A stretch of 64,000 nucleotides of DNA from Bin87 sp034420475 (lineage in GTDB: Bacteria; Chloroflexota; Dehalococcoidia; Lucifugimonadales; UBA3495). The stretch is from assembly GCA_034420475.1 (NCBI GenBank), contig DAOULH010000103.1, forward strand, positions 1 through 64,000, given 5' to 3'. The notes beneath the pieces were generated by a model that saw only the letters and a program-made list of their open reading frames with translations, was not told the DNA's origin and ran no database searches. Made by a program: the position numbers and the translations under genes. Numbering within the stretch: position 1 is the first letter of the stretch; each line of letters starts with the position of its first letter. Below are positions 1 through 8,126 of the stretch, one piece after another.

Positions 1-60
1 CTACACTCCGCATCGTCCATCTCACCGACATCAGGCCACCGCCAGCACGTTCCCTGACCC

Positions 61-1662
61 CTAATCCCTCATCTGACCACTGCTGCAGTATCCCTTCGGT
101 GGATTCGGGCTAAACCCCAATCCTCCTTCCAGTTCAGCCATAGCGTCGAATAGACTGCGGGCAGCATCATCAACAAAATAGTTGTGTTGTTCAGCAGAAG
201 GCCAGCGAGTGATTTTACCTAGTCTACCACGGCTTTGTAGCTTTCCGATGATGCGGACAATATCATCGTCAGTCAGACGACCGTACCAATGATATTCAGA
301 CGAATCGAGGTATTGGAAACCTATTCGGTCCTCAATCATAGAATGTCTAGCCGAACGATCTGCACCTATCAGCAACATTCTGACCTGGGCTTCTCTACAT
401 CGTTCAGCAAGAATCTGTAATGTGCTAGAGTGATCCGCAAAATCATCGAAGAACAATACTGTGCCTGATACAGTTTGCAGCCACTCGATAGTTGAATCCA
501 TATCAATATACTCATCCCCTCGAAATAAAAAGGGGAACATTCCCTCGCTTCGCAAGTCTGCGGCGACGCGCAGAAGAGCGGTAGATTTGCCGCTCCCGGG
601 GCCACCTGTGAGAAATACTAATTTCTGATAAACTTCGCTGCTGAAGGCTAGCTTTTTTACTTCGACTGAGATCTGGGAAGTTTTATCCAAAATGGCATCA
701 TTTTCAGCCAATATGGTGTTCCATGTAGGTTGGTAACCGCTATAGAAGAGCCCAAGATTAGTATCATTCGGTTTGTATGTTCGCAAGTCGATGAACTGTT
801 GCAAAAACTTCCTTGTTCCCGGTGTGCCAGGGCCATAGACATTGCCGAGTTCACTTATCACTGTCCGGTAACGTTCAAGTAGATCAGCGATAAAATCTTG
901 CCCATCACTTTCAACGATTACAAAACCGCTGTTTTCCAACTGCTCTCTGCGAATGGAGTTTATATTGGGAACGACCACTACTGAGGGGAATCCTGTGGTG
1001 CTATTCGATGTATTACCTCGGTCCAATGCTTCGACAAGGTCAATTTCTTCCGTAAGTCGTGCCCCTATGATTAGGAACGGATTCCCCGCGAATTCATCGA
1101 AAAAGACTTTGTGCCAAGTCTGCGGGTTAGCAACTTCACGCGCATAGTCCAACAATGAAAATACCAAGGTGTCTGTGTTGGTGTTTTGATTGTTCAATCG
1201 TTCTGCTAAACCGTGTAGATGAATGATTTGTTGCCCGGACGCTGAATTTCGGTCAGAGAACCGTTCGTTCCATGTCAGTGTCTCAACAGAGCGGCCTGTT
1301 TCCCGGAATGCTGTCTCGATGACGTTGTCAATATTCAAGGTCCATATTCGTTTCCAACTGAATTCAGCAATCAAGTGTTGCCAATTCGGCCGACAATTGC
1401 CAAACCAATCCCGCAGAAACGCATTGGCTCGTTCACCATCATGCCGCTGTAGGTGGCCGTAAACTTGCGCCAGCGAAAGTATTTCGCCTTCGCTATCTAT
1501 CCCGAATTCACTGATCAGGGCGTCGCGTAAACCTGTTCCTGTGGGTAGAGGTCGGCCATTGCCGCCGATTGCCCCAACGCTCGCTCCAGCCCCTAACAGA
1601 AGTGAGTATTCTCCAGCAGCCAAACCGCGCGCTACTTGGTCGATCATATTTTGCTCTGTCAT
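61..1662 (-). CDS. SIR2-domain / P-loop NTPase (STAND-like) defence-type protein, C-terminally short
   Basis: The N-terminal half is a SIR2-like domain, a fold used by anti-phage effectors that degrade NAD. It shows GAGAS at residues 24-28, an N-x-D pair near 110-112 and HLHG near 148-151. The C-terminal half is a P-loop NTPase with Walker A GGPGSGKST at 353-361 and Walker B VLFFDDF at about 402-408. I chose the ATG at 1662 because AGAGGTGG lies just upstream; an earlier in-frame ATG at 1710 lacks this. SIR2-STAND proteins normally carry a long C-terminal sensor region. This protein stops about 10 residues after an ELEGGLGF segment, so it is either truncated or frameshifted. Base composition is clearly more AT-rich than rsmI next door, which suggests acquisition by transfer. 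The NADase role is inferred from the fold. Confidence 0.8.
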   Translation of the reverse strand: MTEQNMIDQVARGLAAGEYSLLLGAGASVGAIGGNGRPLPTGTGLRDALISEFGIDSEGEILSLAQVYGHLQRHDGERANAFLRDWFGNCRPNWQHLIAEFSWKRIWTLNIDNVIETAFRETGRSVETLTWNERFSDRNSASGQQIIHLHGLAERLNNQNTNTDTLVFSLLDYAREVANPQTWHKVFFDEFAGNPFLIIGARLTEEIDLVEALDRGNTSNSTTGFPSVVVVPNINSIRREQLENSGFVIVESDGQDFIADLLERYRTVISELGNVYGPGTPGTRKFLQQFIDLRTYKPNDTNLGLFYSGYQPTWNTILAENDAILDKTSQISVEVKKLAFSSEVYQKLVFLTGGPGSGKSTALLRVAADLRSEGMFPFLFRGDEYIDMDSTIEWLQTVSGTVLFFDDFADHSSTLQILAERCREAQVRMLLIGADRSARHSMIEDRIGFQYLDSSEYHWYGRLTDDDIVRIIGKLQSRGRLGKITRWPSAEQHNYFVDDAARSLFDAMAELEGGLGFSPNPPKGYCSSGQMRD

Positions 1663-1952
1663 GGCAAGCCACCTCTGTACGGCATATAAACTGTTCGTAG
1701 GGTAACACATGACTAGGTGTGACGGAACAGCCTACGGCGGCGACGTCCGCCCATCCTCATTACACTCTCAGCAAACCACCCACTCGCCCGTCCGCACTCC
1801 GCATGTATGATAGCTGCCGAAGCTAACCGACTGGCCAGTGCCTTCTCGCGGTGCGCTTTGTCCGTCCCAGCCGGCGCTTGGTCATACTTCCTTGCATCCT
1901 TGCAATCATGCCGGCTTGCATTGTTGGCAGTGCGGCATCATTATGCGTACCC

Positions 1953-2816
1953 GTGGCCACTCTCTACGTCATCGGCACCCCCATCGGCAACCTGGAGGAC
2001 ATTACCCTCCGCGCTAGCCGCATCCTGTCCTCCGTCCCCCTGGTCGCCGCTGAGGACACCCGGGTCACCCGCCGCCTGCTGGCCCACCTCGACGCGCACC
2101 CGCGGCTGCTCAGCTGCCACGAGCACAACTGGAAACGGCAACTGCCCCGCCTGCTGCAAGCCCTCGCCCAGGGAGACGTCGCCCTGACTACCGACGCCGG
2201 CTCGCCGGCGGTCAGTGACCCGGGCGCCGGCCTGGTCGCCGCCATCGCCCAGGCTGGTCATTCGGTGGTCAGCATACCCGGCGTGTCTGCGGTGACCGCC
2301 GCGCTGTCCGTCGCCGGCTTTCCCGCCGACCGGTTCGTGTTCCTCGGCTTCCTGCCCCGCCGCCGCTCCGACCGCTCCGCGATGCTGACCCGGCACGCCC
2401 GGCACGATCAGACCATCGTCCTGTTCGAATCGCCCCACCGCCTGCGGGCCACGCTGGCCGACATCGCCGACGCCCTGAACGACCCGCTGATCGCCGTCTG
2501 CCGCGAGCTCACCAAGCTCCACGAGGAGGTCTGGCGCGGGACGGCCTCCGCTGCCCTGGACCACTTCACCGAACCCCGCGGCGAATTCACCATCGTCATC
2601 GGCCCGGTGTCCCTGGCCCAGCCGGATCAGTCCGCCAGCGAGGAGGAACTGTTGGACGCGGCGCGCCAGGCCCTCGCCGGCCACCGCGCCGCCGGCAAAC
2701 GCGGACGCGACGCGGTGGCCGAGGTCGTCGCCTCCACCGGCCTGCCGCGCCGCGCCGTCTATGCCCTGTGGGTTGAGACCGGAGCATCAACCCCTGATCA
2801 GCGTGACCAAGTCTAG
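1953..2816 (+). CDS. rsmI: 16S rRNA (cytidine(1402)-2'-O)-methyltransferase RsmI
   Basis: SAM-dependent methyltransferase of the tetrapyrrole-methylase fold that 2'-O-methylates C1402 of 16S rRNA in the decoding centre. The family signatures are clear: TLYVIGTPIGNLEDIT at the N-terminus, VAAEDTRVTRRLL, TDAGSPAVSDPG and IPGVSAVTAALS. From the GTG at 1953 the protein is 287 residues, the usual RsmI length. An open frame reaches further up to a GTG at 1851, but the extra residues do not resemble the family. The stop overlaps the stop of the convergent hydratase gene by two bases. Start choice is moderately sure; function is very sure. Confidence 0.93.
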   Translation: MATLYVIGTPIGNLEDITLRASRILSSVPLVAAEDTRVTRRLLAHLDAHPRLLSCHEHNWKRQLPRLLQALAQGDVALTTDAGSPAVSDPGAGLVAAIAQAGHSVVSIPGVSAVTAALSVAGFPADRFVFLGFLPRRRSDRSAMLTRHARHDQTIVLFESPHRLRATLADIADALNDPLIAVCRELTKLHEEVWRGTASAALDHFTEPRGEFTIVIGPVSLAQPDQSASEEELLDAARQALAGHRAAGKRGRDAVAEVVASTGLPRRAVYALWVETGASTPDQRDQV

Positions 2817-3613
2817 GCGCAGACGACCACCGCCTCGCCCAGGCCCTCGATGGAAATGCGGCCTTCGGACGCGAAGCCCAGCGCCGTCGGCGGGATCAGG
2901 CTGCCCGTGATCACCGTGTCGCCGGCCTTGAGCGGGTGGTTCCGCGCCGACAACTCGTTGGCCAGCCACACCAGCGGCTCAAAGGGATGGCCCATCACGT
3001 CCCGGCCGTAGCCCTCGCCCACCTGCTCGTGGTTGATGCTCATCACGCCCTTGCAGCCCACCAGGTCCACGTCCCGCCAGTTGGTCACCGGATCGCCCAG
3101 CACCACGCCGGAGTTCAGGATGTTGACCGCCACGCTCATCAGCGTGCGCTCCTCGGTGGTCAGGTCCGCCGGCGTCCGCATGTCCACGATCTCAAAGGCC
3201 GTGGCGATCTCGGCCACCGCGTCCTCAATCGCCTCCCGCGTGTACGGCGCGCCCGACGCCGGCAGGTCCTTGCCCAGCGTGACGCCCACCTCCAGCTCGA
3301 TGCCCAGGTTCACGTACTCGGTGAAGTTCAGCACCACCGGCGACCGCAGGATCGTCTTTTCGAACACGCCGCCCAATACCGGATGGTCCAGTCCGGCCCG
3401 CTCCTGCATCACCGGCGTGGTGTACGCCAGCTTGTAGCCCGCCAACGGCCCCCACAGGCTGGACAACATGCAGTGGAGCTCCAACTGTATGGCATAGGCT
3501 TCGTCGAGGTTCTTGGGGAACAGGCCGGCCGGCAGGCGCTCGAAAGGCTGCACCGTCTTGTAGCTCTCGAAAATGAACTCGGCGGCCGCGCGGGCCGGTG
3601 TCGTGGTTACCAT
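2813..3613 (-). CDS. 2-keto-4-pentenoate hydratase / fumarylacetoacetate hydrolase-family protein
   Basis: A 266-residue protein of the 2-oxopent-4-enoate hydratase/4-oxalocrotonate decarboxylase branch of the FAH superfamily, which acts late in meta-cleavage of aromatic compounds. The metal-binding E-x-E is visible in LGIELEVGV near residue 105, and GYKLAYTT near 58-65 matches the usual substrate-loop region. The ATG has AGGAGG six bases upstream. No ring-cleavage dioxygenase or aldolase lies nearby, so the exact substrate is unknown. Hydratase and decarboxylase members cannot be separated by eye. Confidence 0.8.
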   Translation of the reverse strand: MVTTTPARAAAEFIFESYKTVQPFERLPAGLFPKNLDEAYAIQLELHCMLSSLWGPLAGYKLAYTTPVMQERAGLDHPVLGGVFEKTILRSPVVLNFTEYVNLGIELEVGVTLGKDLPASGAPYTREAIEDAVAEIATAFEIVDMRTPADLTTEERTLMSVAVNILNSGVVLGDPVTNWRDVDLVGCKGVMSINHEQVGEGYGRDVMGHPFEPLVWLANELSARNHPLKAGDTVITGSLIPPTALGFASEGRISIEGLGEAVVVCA

Positions 3614-3723
3614 GGTGCGCCTCCTGGAGCGTTAGCCTTGGGTGAGTGTCAAGAAGAGAGTTTCGGGAAACGTTGGGTGTGGTTGGCTCGTCGTTCAGAC
3701 CGGCAAGTTGGTGCCCCATGATA

Positions 3724-3765
3724 ACAAAAGCCGCCAGCCGCCGGAGTACACAACCGGCGGCTGGC
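3724..3765 (-). terminator. Rho-independent terminator after the CDGSH gene
   Basis: A perfect 12-bp stem, GCCAGCCGCCGG with its complement, encloses a 9-base loop at 3733-3765. On the minus strand it is followed by GGCTTTTGTT. It lies about 30 bases past the stop of the CDGSH gene and would insulate it from the hydratase gene. Confidence 0.8.
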
Positions 3766-3797
3766 GACGATGGGATCTGGTGTGAACGGCGAGCGGA

Positions 3798-4004
3798 CTA
3801 CCGCGCCTCGCTGGCAGCCTCGAACCCGCAGTCGCGGTGCGTGCCGTCGCAGAAGGGCTTGTTGTCCGACTGTCCGCAGCGGCAGAAGGAAACCCACTGC
3901 CCCTCGGGGATGGTGTAGTTGTTGCCGCTCTGGTCAACAATCTCAATCTCGCCGATGACCCGCAGCGGGCCGTTGCCCCGAATTTCTACCTTGACATCCG
4001 CCAT
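3798..4004 (-). CDS. CDGSH iron-sulfur domain protein (mitoNEET-like)
   Basis: A 68-residue protein whose C-terminal half carries the complete CDGSH motif CRCGQSDNKPFCDGTH. The three cysteines and one histidine are the ligands of a redox-active [2Fe-2S] cluster. The N-terminal part forms the small beta region seen in other bacterial single-CDGSH proteins. There is no membrane anchor, so it is probably cytosolic. GGAGG sits at the right distance before the ATG. It is a single gene with its own terminator, and its physiological role is unknown. Confidence 0.92.
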   Translation of the reverse strand: MADVKVEIRGNGPLRVIGEIEIVDQSGNNYTIPEGQWVSFCRCGQSDNKPFCDGTHRDCGFEAASEAR

Positions 4005-4147
4005 TGTGTTTCCTCCTCATGGTGGCTGACGATTTAGCGACCGACTAGCGGCCCGCCGTGTGCCCAAGTTAGCGGCAAGGACAACCGGCGGCATGATTAT
4101 TCACCAAATCGCAACCACGGTCAATTGCATGATTGCTCTCATGCTCG

Positions 4148-4300
4148 CCCGCTTTCGCAAATCGTCAGAATCAGGATTTTCAAGATTTGGGGATTATCGG
4201 GATTGGAACCATTCTGCGATGGCTCTCTCCCAATCCTGTCAAATCATAAAATCCCGCAAATCCTGATTCTGACGTTCCCCCGCCGCAAACCGGGTACGCG
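4148..4300. repeat. Family A dispersed palindromic element, copy 1
   Basis: The core at 4164-4273 starts with GTCAGAATCAGGATTTTC and ends with AATCCTGATTCTGAC, giving a long imperfect hairpin. Conserved flanks are CCCGCTTTCGCAAATC on the left and GTTCCCCCGCCGCAAACCGG on the right. Copies occur at 37311-37457 (same orientation), 46046-46200 (inverted) and, as a shorter variant, 40720-40809. It fills most of the gene-free stretch 4005-4380 and has no coding potential. Confidence 0.85.
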
Positions 4301-4325
4301 TCAGCATCGTCGCCGCACCCATGCC

Positions 4326-4358
4326 AAAAACGCGGGGGCGAATGACCATCCGCCCCCG
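4326..4358 (-). terminator. Terminator after the cupin gene
   Basis: The stem CGGGGGCG/CGCCCCCG with a 10-base loop lies at 4333-4358. On the minus strand it is followed by CGTTTTTGG, directly downstream of the cupin stop codon. Similar GGGGCG hairpins occur at 45029-45053 and 57490-57513. Confidence 0.75.
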
Positions 4359-4380
4359 TCAGGTCGCAATGGCGCGCGTC

Positions 4381-4776
4381 CTACAGGTTCACCACCAGGT
4401 TGTCCGGCGCCCGGCAGAGGATGCCTTCCTGCTCCTCGTCGTAGGGGTTCTCCTCGATATGCGGCGTGTTGGCCGGCACGAAGATGAAGTCCCCAGGCCC
4501 GGCCTCGATCCACTCCTCGAAGTTCTCCCCGAAATAGACGCGCACGTGACCCTTGAGCACGTAGGCGGCGGTCTCCGCTTCCAGATGCGTGTGCGGCGGC
4601 CCCTTCTCGCGGGGCGCGGCCGTCACCTTGCCCATCCAGATCTTGGTGGTGTCGCCCTTGCCCGGCACGATGGCCGGCTGGCGCACCATCCCCGGCGTCT
4701 GGATCGTCTCCGAGGCATCGCCCACCGTGTGCACCACGTAGGGCTTGAGGTCAGTCTGCTGTTCCGTCGTTGTCAT
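4381..4776 (-). CDS. Cupin-domain protein
   Basis: A 131-residue single-domain cupin. The first motif is visible as PPHTHLEAETAAYVLKG (two His and a Glu as metal ligands) and the second as PGDFIFVPANTPH. These are the marks of small metal-binding beta-barrels that act as isomerases, dioxygenases or sensors. The ATG has GGAG upstream and lies inside the end of the 5182-4751 gene (26-base overlap), so the two are probably co-transcribed and ended by the hairpin at 4326-4358. The substrate cannot be told. Confidence 0.82.
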   Translation of the reverse strand: MTTTEQQTDLKPYVVHTVGDASETIQTPGMVRQPAIVPGKGDTTKIWMGKVTAAPREKGPPHTHLEAETAAYVLKGHVRVYFGENFEEWIEAGPGDFIFVPANTPHIEENPYDEEQEGILCRAPDNLVVNL

Positions 4777-5182
4777 CGCTGGTGCTCCTTGCTTCGTCGC
4801 GCTTCATCCACCAGGGCGGGCCGGGATAGTCGTCCCGCATCCCGGTGTCGCCGTACTGGATGTAGAAATCCCGCCGGTCATGATACAGCCGCGCCCGGTT
4901 CAGCACCACCTCCCGGTCGTCATCCTCGTTATCCAGCACAGCCTTGATGGTGTCACCGTCAGCCATGAACCAGTACTTGTAGTCGCCAATGAACAGGTAG
5001 ATGGTAGGCCGGCTGAAGAAATAGCCGTTGAACGCCTCGCCGTCACGCATCCGCTCACACACCGCCTGCATCAACTCCCGCTCGCCGTCCTTCTTCAGCA
5101 GCACGTATTCGTGCGGCCACGTCTCCGCGTAGGTGCTCGCCCACCGCCAAGTCGCGGCGGAGATCATTTCGGTCAGTTTCAT
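4751..5182 (-). CDS. Uncharacterised 143-residue protein upstream of the cupin
   Basis: No family recognised. The protein is acidic and rich in aromatic residues (WRWASTYAETWPHEYVLL, GDYKYWFMADGD), ends in an acidic tail, and has no signal peptide or membrane segment. The ATG at 5182 is preceded by GGAGGAAG; a GTG five codons earlier is less likely. Its 3' end overlaps the cupin gene by 26 bases, which points to a translationally coupled pair and perhaps a shared pathway. Confidence 0.72.
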   Translation of the reverse strand: MKLTEMISAATWRWASTYAETWPHEYVLLKKDGERELMQAVCERMRDGEAFNGYFFSRPTIYLFIGDYKYWFMADGDTIKAVLDNEDDDREVVLNRARLYHDRRDFYIQYGDTGMRDDYPGPPWWMKRDEARSTSDDNDGTAD

Positions 5183-5242
5183 CACATCTTCCTCCACTCC
5201 TTCGCTGGCACTGCGTGAATTCTCACACTTGTGCCCACCAAC

Positions 5243-5701
5243 TCAGGGAACGATAACCGGGACGAAGTTCACAGCTGCTCTCGAGGCGCCAATTCTGATG
5301 GTATTGACTTCTACGCCGTAAATTTTGATTGTGCCGCCGGTTGCGTTGTTCAGCCATTCGATGGCGGAGCGATGCACATCGTTGAATTTTGGAGAAACCC
5401 AGATCAATGTCCGCGCGTCAAAATGCGCGGCATAAGTCAGCACTTGTCCCAAATGGCTATTGTCGCTCCACTCCAATTGATTTTCGATGGCGACCTTTGC
5501 CCCGCTTCCGTCGCACGCAAGTATGTCCAGGGAGAAGTTGCCCGTGGACGCCTCCCTTCCGACGAATCTCAGGTCCATTTCCAGGGCTGCGCCTAACGAC
5601 GCAAGGTTTCGGGAGAGCCAGGGTGTGAAATTGATGGCCTCGTTAGGCCAGACACAGCGAGGTCTCACGCGTTCTATGTTTCCCAGTTCGGGTCTTGCCA
5701 T
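5243..5701 (-). CDS. DUF4268-associated PD-(D/E)XK-like nuclease-fold domain, stand-alone
   Basis: A 152-residue domain matching the N-terminal region of DUF4268-type proteins. It keeps a putative restriction-fold active site: Asp59 in FSLDIL, then Glu73-Asn-Gln75 in VAIENQLEW. The usual tail LGQVLTYAAHFDARTLIWVSP and a WLN block follow. It starts two bases after the upstream paralogue stops, so the pair is an operon. It lacks the C-terminal DUF4268 domain that the paralogue has. It is probably a DNA-acting enzyme of a defence or mobile module; this role is inference. Confidence 0.72.
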   Translation of the reverse strand: MARPELGNIERVRPRCVWPNEAINFTPWLSRNLASLGAALEMDLRFVGREASTGNFSLDILACDGSGAKVAIENQLEWSDNSHLGQVLTYAAHFDARTLIWVSPKFNDVHRSAIEWLNNATGGTIKIYGVEVNTIRIGASRAAVNFVPVIVP

Positions 5702-5703
5702 GA

Positions 5704-6813
5704 CTACCCCTCCTCTTGGTATTCGCCGGCGGGCTGTTCCTCGCTTTCAGGTGCGGATCCAATCTGAATCTCAGACGCAAATGGTGCGGACATTGGTGCT
5801 TCCAGAGTAAGCTCGTCTCCCTCAGCACTTCGTGATTCCGCATCCGCAGCTTCCTCGGCCTGTAACATTTGCATGACCTCTTCCAAACAAGGTTGGAAGG
5901 CCGTCTTGAGGGCAATGAGATTTTGGAACATCCAACTCTGGATTTCATCGAGTTCCTCGTCCCGCGAGTTTAGTGAGCCGGATCGAGACACTCCGGCGCT
6001 AACTCGATGCCCACCACCGAGATCACCTATCAGATCAAATCTGAGGTCTTCCAACTTAGTTTTCAGATCCGCCTCATGGTCCAATAGAGCTTCGTATATC
6101 CGAGTGCTTTTGATCTGATCTCCAGTCGATATCCAAATGTGAACCAAAGCCTTGCCCCAACCAAATGCGGCGTTATATGACACACCGGAAAACCCCGACG
6201 GAAATGACTGGCCACCGCCAGCCCGCGCTGTAGTGCGGTTGGTGAAGCCTTCTCTCCAGAGATCCGCGACCAACGGTTGATAGAAATTCAATCGCCGATA
6301 GGCAATCGGCGTCAACCCGCTTGCTGCTGCGCGGGCACGTTTGGCCAGCGCATCGCCGAAAGCCACGGGTCGGAACTCGTGCCCAGGCGGCGAGTTGTCA
6401 ATTTTGATGGCACGTACCTCTACTCCATATACCTCGATGTCGTCAGCAGTCAATTGGTTGAGCCACTCCAAGGTTTCTCGGTGTTCCGCGCGAAATTCCG
6501 GCGTCACCCAAACTAAGGTCTTAGCATCGTGTTGCGCCGCATACGCCACCAGCGAACCGAGTAGGTCGTGCCGGCTGTGATCGCGCTGGAGCGCGATTGC
6601 AACTGTATTGTTGCTACCGACTTCTTTGGCCAGAATGTTCAGCCAAAACCAGCCCACTGGCGGTTCCAGTCGTATCAATTCCAAGTCCATGTGCAGCGGA
6701 GCGCCCAACAGTTGCAGATTCTCCGAGAGCCAGCGAGCGAATTCCACTCCCTCACCTTGCCATAGTCGACCTATGTCCACGGGCTCTATCTGTCCCAATT
6801 CTACTGTGCTCAT
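5704..6813 (-). CDS. DUF4268-type protein with degenerate nuclease motif
   Basis: A 369-residue paralogue of the next gene over its first 150 residues (for example LGSLVAYAAQHDAKTLVWVTP), followed by a C-terminal domain of DUF4268 type (YNAAFGWGKALVHIWI, RIYEALLDHEADLKTKL) and an acidic tail. The positions matching the neighbour's catalytic residues are changed: Asn59 for Asp and Ala74 for Glu (VAIALQ instead of VAIENQ). The N-terminal domain is therefore probably inactive. The ATG at 6813 has AGGAGA upstream; an in-frame extension to 6867 is unlikely. Lower GC than the surroundings suggests transfer. Confidence 0.72.
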   Translation of the reverse strand: MSTVELGQIEPVDIGRLWQGEGVEFARWLSENLQLLGAPLHMDLELIRLEPPVGWFWLNILAKEVGSNNTVAIALQRDHSRHDLLGSLVAYAAQHDAKTLVWVTPEFRAEHRETLEWLNQLTADDIEVYGVEVRAIKIDNSPPGHEFRPVAFGDALAKRARAAASGLTPIAYRRLNFYQPLVADLWREGFTNRTTARAGGGQSFPSGFSGVSYNAAFGWGKALVHIWISTGDQIKSTRIYEALLDHEADLKTKLEDLRFDLIGDLGGGHRVSAGVSRSGSLNSRDEELDEIQSWMFQNLIALKTAFQPCLEEVMQMLQAEEAADAESRSAEGDELTLEAPMSAPFASEIQIGSAPESEEQPAGEYQEEG

Positions 6814-6882
6814 TTGTTTTCTCCTGTGGATTATCAGACCTATGCCGGCATCACAGCGAAAGCGCATAGTGATCGGTCGGGT

Positions 6883-7254
6883 TCATTCTGCCATCACCAG
6901 CAGGTCGACTATGAACGAGCGCACCACCGGCTCGTAGAACACCACGTCATCCAGGTCCATCCGTTGCCCATCGCCGTTGGACCGGATTTCGAGGGTGACT
7001 AGGTAGGCTGCCATCAGCCCTACCCCGGGGTCAAGCCGCTGGTCCAGGCTGTCAATGAACGGCTCCACATCGTCGTACTCGGATGACGCCAGCTTGTGCC
7101 CATGCGCCAGTGCCGCCTGCTTTATCGCCGCCTCGGTAGCCTGCCAGAAGAAAGTTGACGCCTCGCCGTGCTTGCCCCGCAACAGGCTCAAGTCGGCTTG
7201 GTCCAGCAGCGTTTGGATGTTTTCGGGGATGATGCCTTTGGTGGTCATAGCCAT
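6883..7254 (-). CDS. Small HEPN-like helical protein (PaREP1/SAV_6107-like)
   Basis: A 123-residue, mostly helical protein. The N-terminal pattern LLDQADLSLLRGKHGEASTF followed by FWQATEAAIKQAALAHG resembles small HEPN-like proteins that come with nucleases or nucleotidyltransferases. A canonical R-x4-6-H ribonuclease motif is not clear, so it may be a structural or antitoxin-type partner. Its ATG directly follows the stop of the coiled-coil gene upstream (TAG then ATG) with GGAGG in that gene's end, so the two are coupled. Confidence 0.6.
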   Translation of the reverse strand: MAMTTKGIIPENIQTLLDQADLSLLRGKHGEASTFFWQATEAAIKQAALAHGHKLASSEYDDVEPFIDSLDQRLDPGVGLMAAYLVTLEIRSNGDGQRMDLDDVVFYEPVVRSFIVDLLVMAE

Positions 7255-8037
7255 CTAATCCTCCGGCTCGGCCACCACAATGACGGCAACGCCGGCCCCC
7301 GTCGCTCGCTCGCGTTCCGCGTCCGGGATTTCGCTGCCGACAACTACGGCAGTACATTCAGTGCCGACCGCTCCGGTCAGGGTACGGGCGCGGCGGGCGG
7401 CGCGGTTCACGTCGGTGCTGCCTACCGTGACACTAATTTCAATGACTGCGTAGGCGTTTTGCCCCGCAGCGTTCTGGCCGGCCAGGATGATGTCAGAAGC
7501 GAGCAGGTCTTCGTATTCATCATCGGTGATAGTGTCAGCATCGCTCAACAGGTCCAGGAAAGCGGCGTCCGTTTCGCCCCAATCAGTATGCAACATTTGT
7601 GGCTGCGACAACCCGATGGTGCGGCTGGGCCGGCGGAGGATTATCCTGGCAACCCGGCGCTCGTAGCGTGTTCCAGTGAGGTTGCCCACCCGACTGTTGG
7701 TTTCGTTAAGGGTTCTTGACATGGCGTCAGTGCGGTCCACCAGTACCGACAGCGTTTCTTTGATAGTGGAGATTTCGCCGTTGATGCCGGCGATTTCGCG
7801 GTCAGTGTTGGCTTGCGCCGCAGTCTGAACGTCCAGCCTCTCGTTAACGGCCCGCAACTCCTGGGCTATGTTGTCGCGGGTTGCAGTCAACTCGGCAACG
7901 ATGTTTTCCAGGAGCGCGCGCGTGGACTCCTCGGACTCGAGCATCCGCTGCTTGATGCGCTCCAAATCTTCGTCATGGCGCGCCAGCGTCGCCTGCATCG
8001 CGGCGATTTCGTCCTGGGGTGATTGCGTAGTAGACAT
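7255..8037 (-). CDS. Coiled-coil protein with C-terminal nuclease-like domain
   Basis: Residues 1-120 form a long coiled coil (IAAMQATLARHDEDLERIKQ and repeats of this kind). The C-terminal 130 residues hold a restriction-fold-like domain with SDIILAG then YAVIEISVTV (putative Asp and Glu, with Ser where Lys is common), then DVNRAARRARTLTGAVG. The same architecture is found at 16768-17541. The partner gene starts directly at its stop. Nuclease activity is inferred from the pattern and not certain. Confidence 0.62.
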   Translation of the reverse strand: MSTTQSPQDEIAAMQATLARHDEDLERIKQRMLESEESTRALLENIVAELTATRDNIAQELRAVNERLDVQTAAQANTDREIAGINGEISTIKETLSVLVDRTDAMSRTLNETNSRVGNLTGTRYERRVARIILRRPSRTIGLSQPQMLHTDWGETDAAFLDLLSDADTITDDEYEDLLASDIILAGQNAAGQNAYAVIEISVTVGSTDVNRAARRARTLTGAVGTECTAVVVGSEIPDAERERATGAGVAVIVVAEPED

Positions 8038-8061
8038 CAGGTTTCACTCGTTCGGTGCTGA

Positions 8062-8104
8062 TAGAAACGAACGCCGGGGCATATTATTATACGCCCCGGC
8101 GTTC
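8062..8104 (-). terminator. Terminator-like hairpin after the Mo-hydroxylase gene
   Basis: A perfect 12-bp stem GAACGCCGGGGC/GCCCCGGCGTTC at 8069-8104 with an AT-rich 12-base loop, followed on the minus strand by GTTTCTAT. It sits between the Mo-hydroxylase stop (8127) and the start of the coiled-coil gene (8037), so it probably separates the two units. Confidence 0.7.
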
Positions 8105-8126
8105 TAACGGCTGTCGAGTTGATCGC

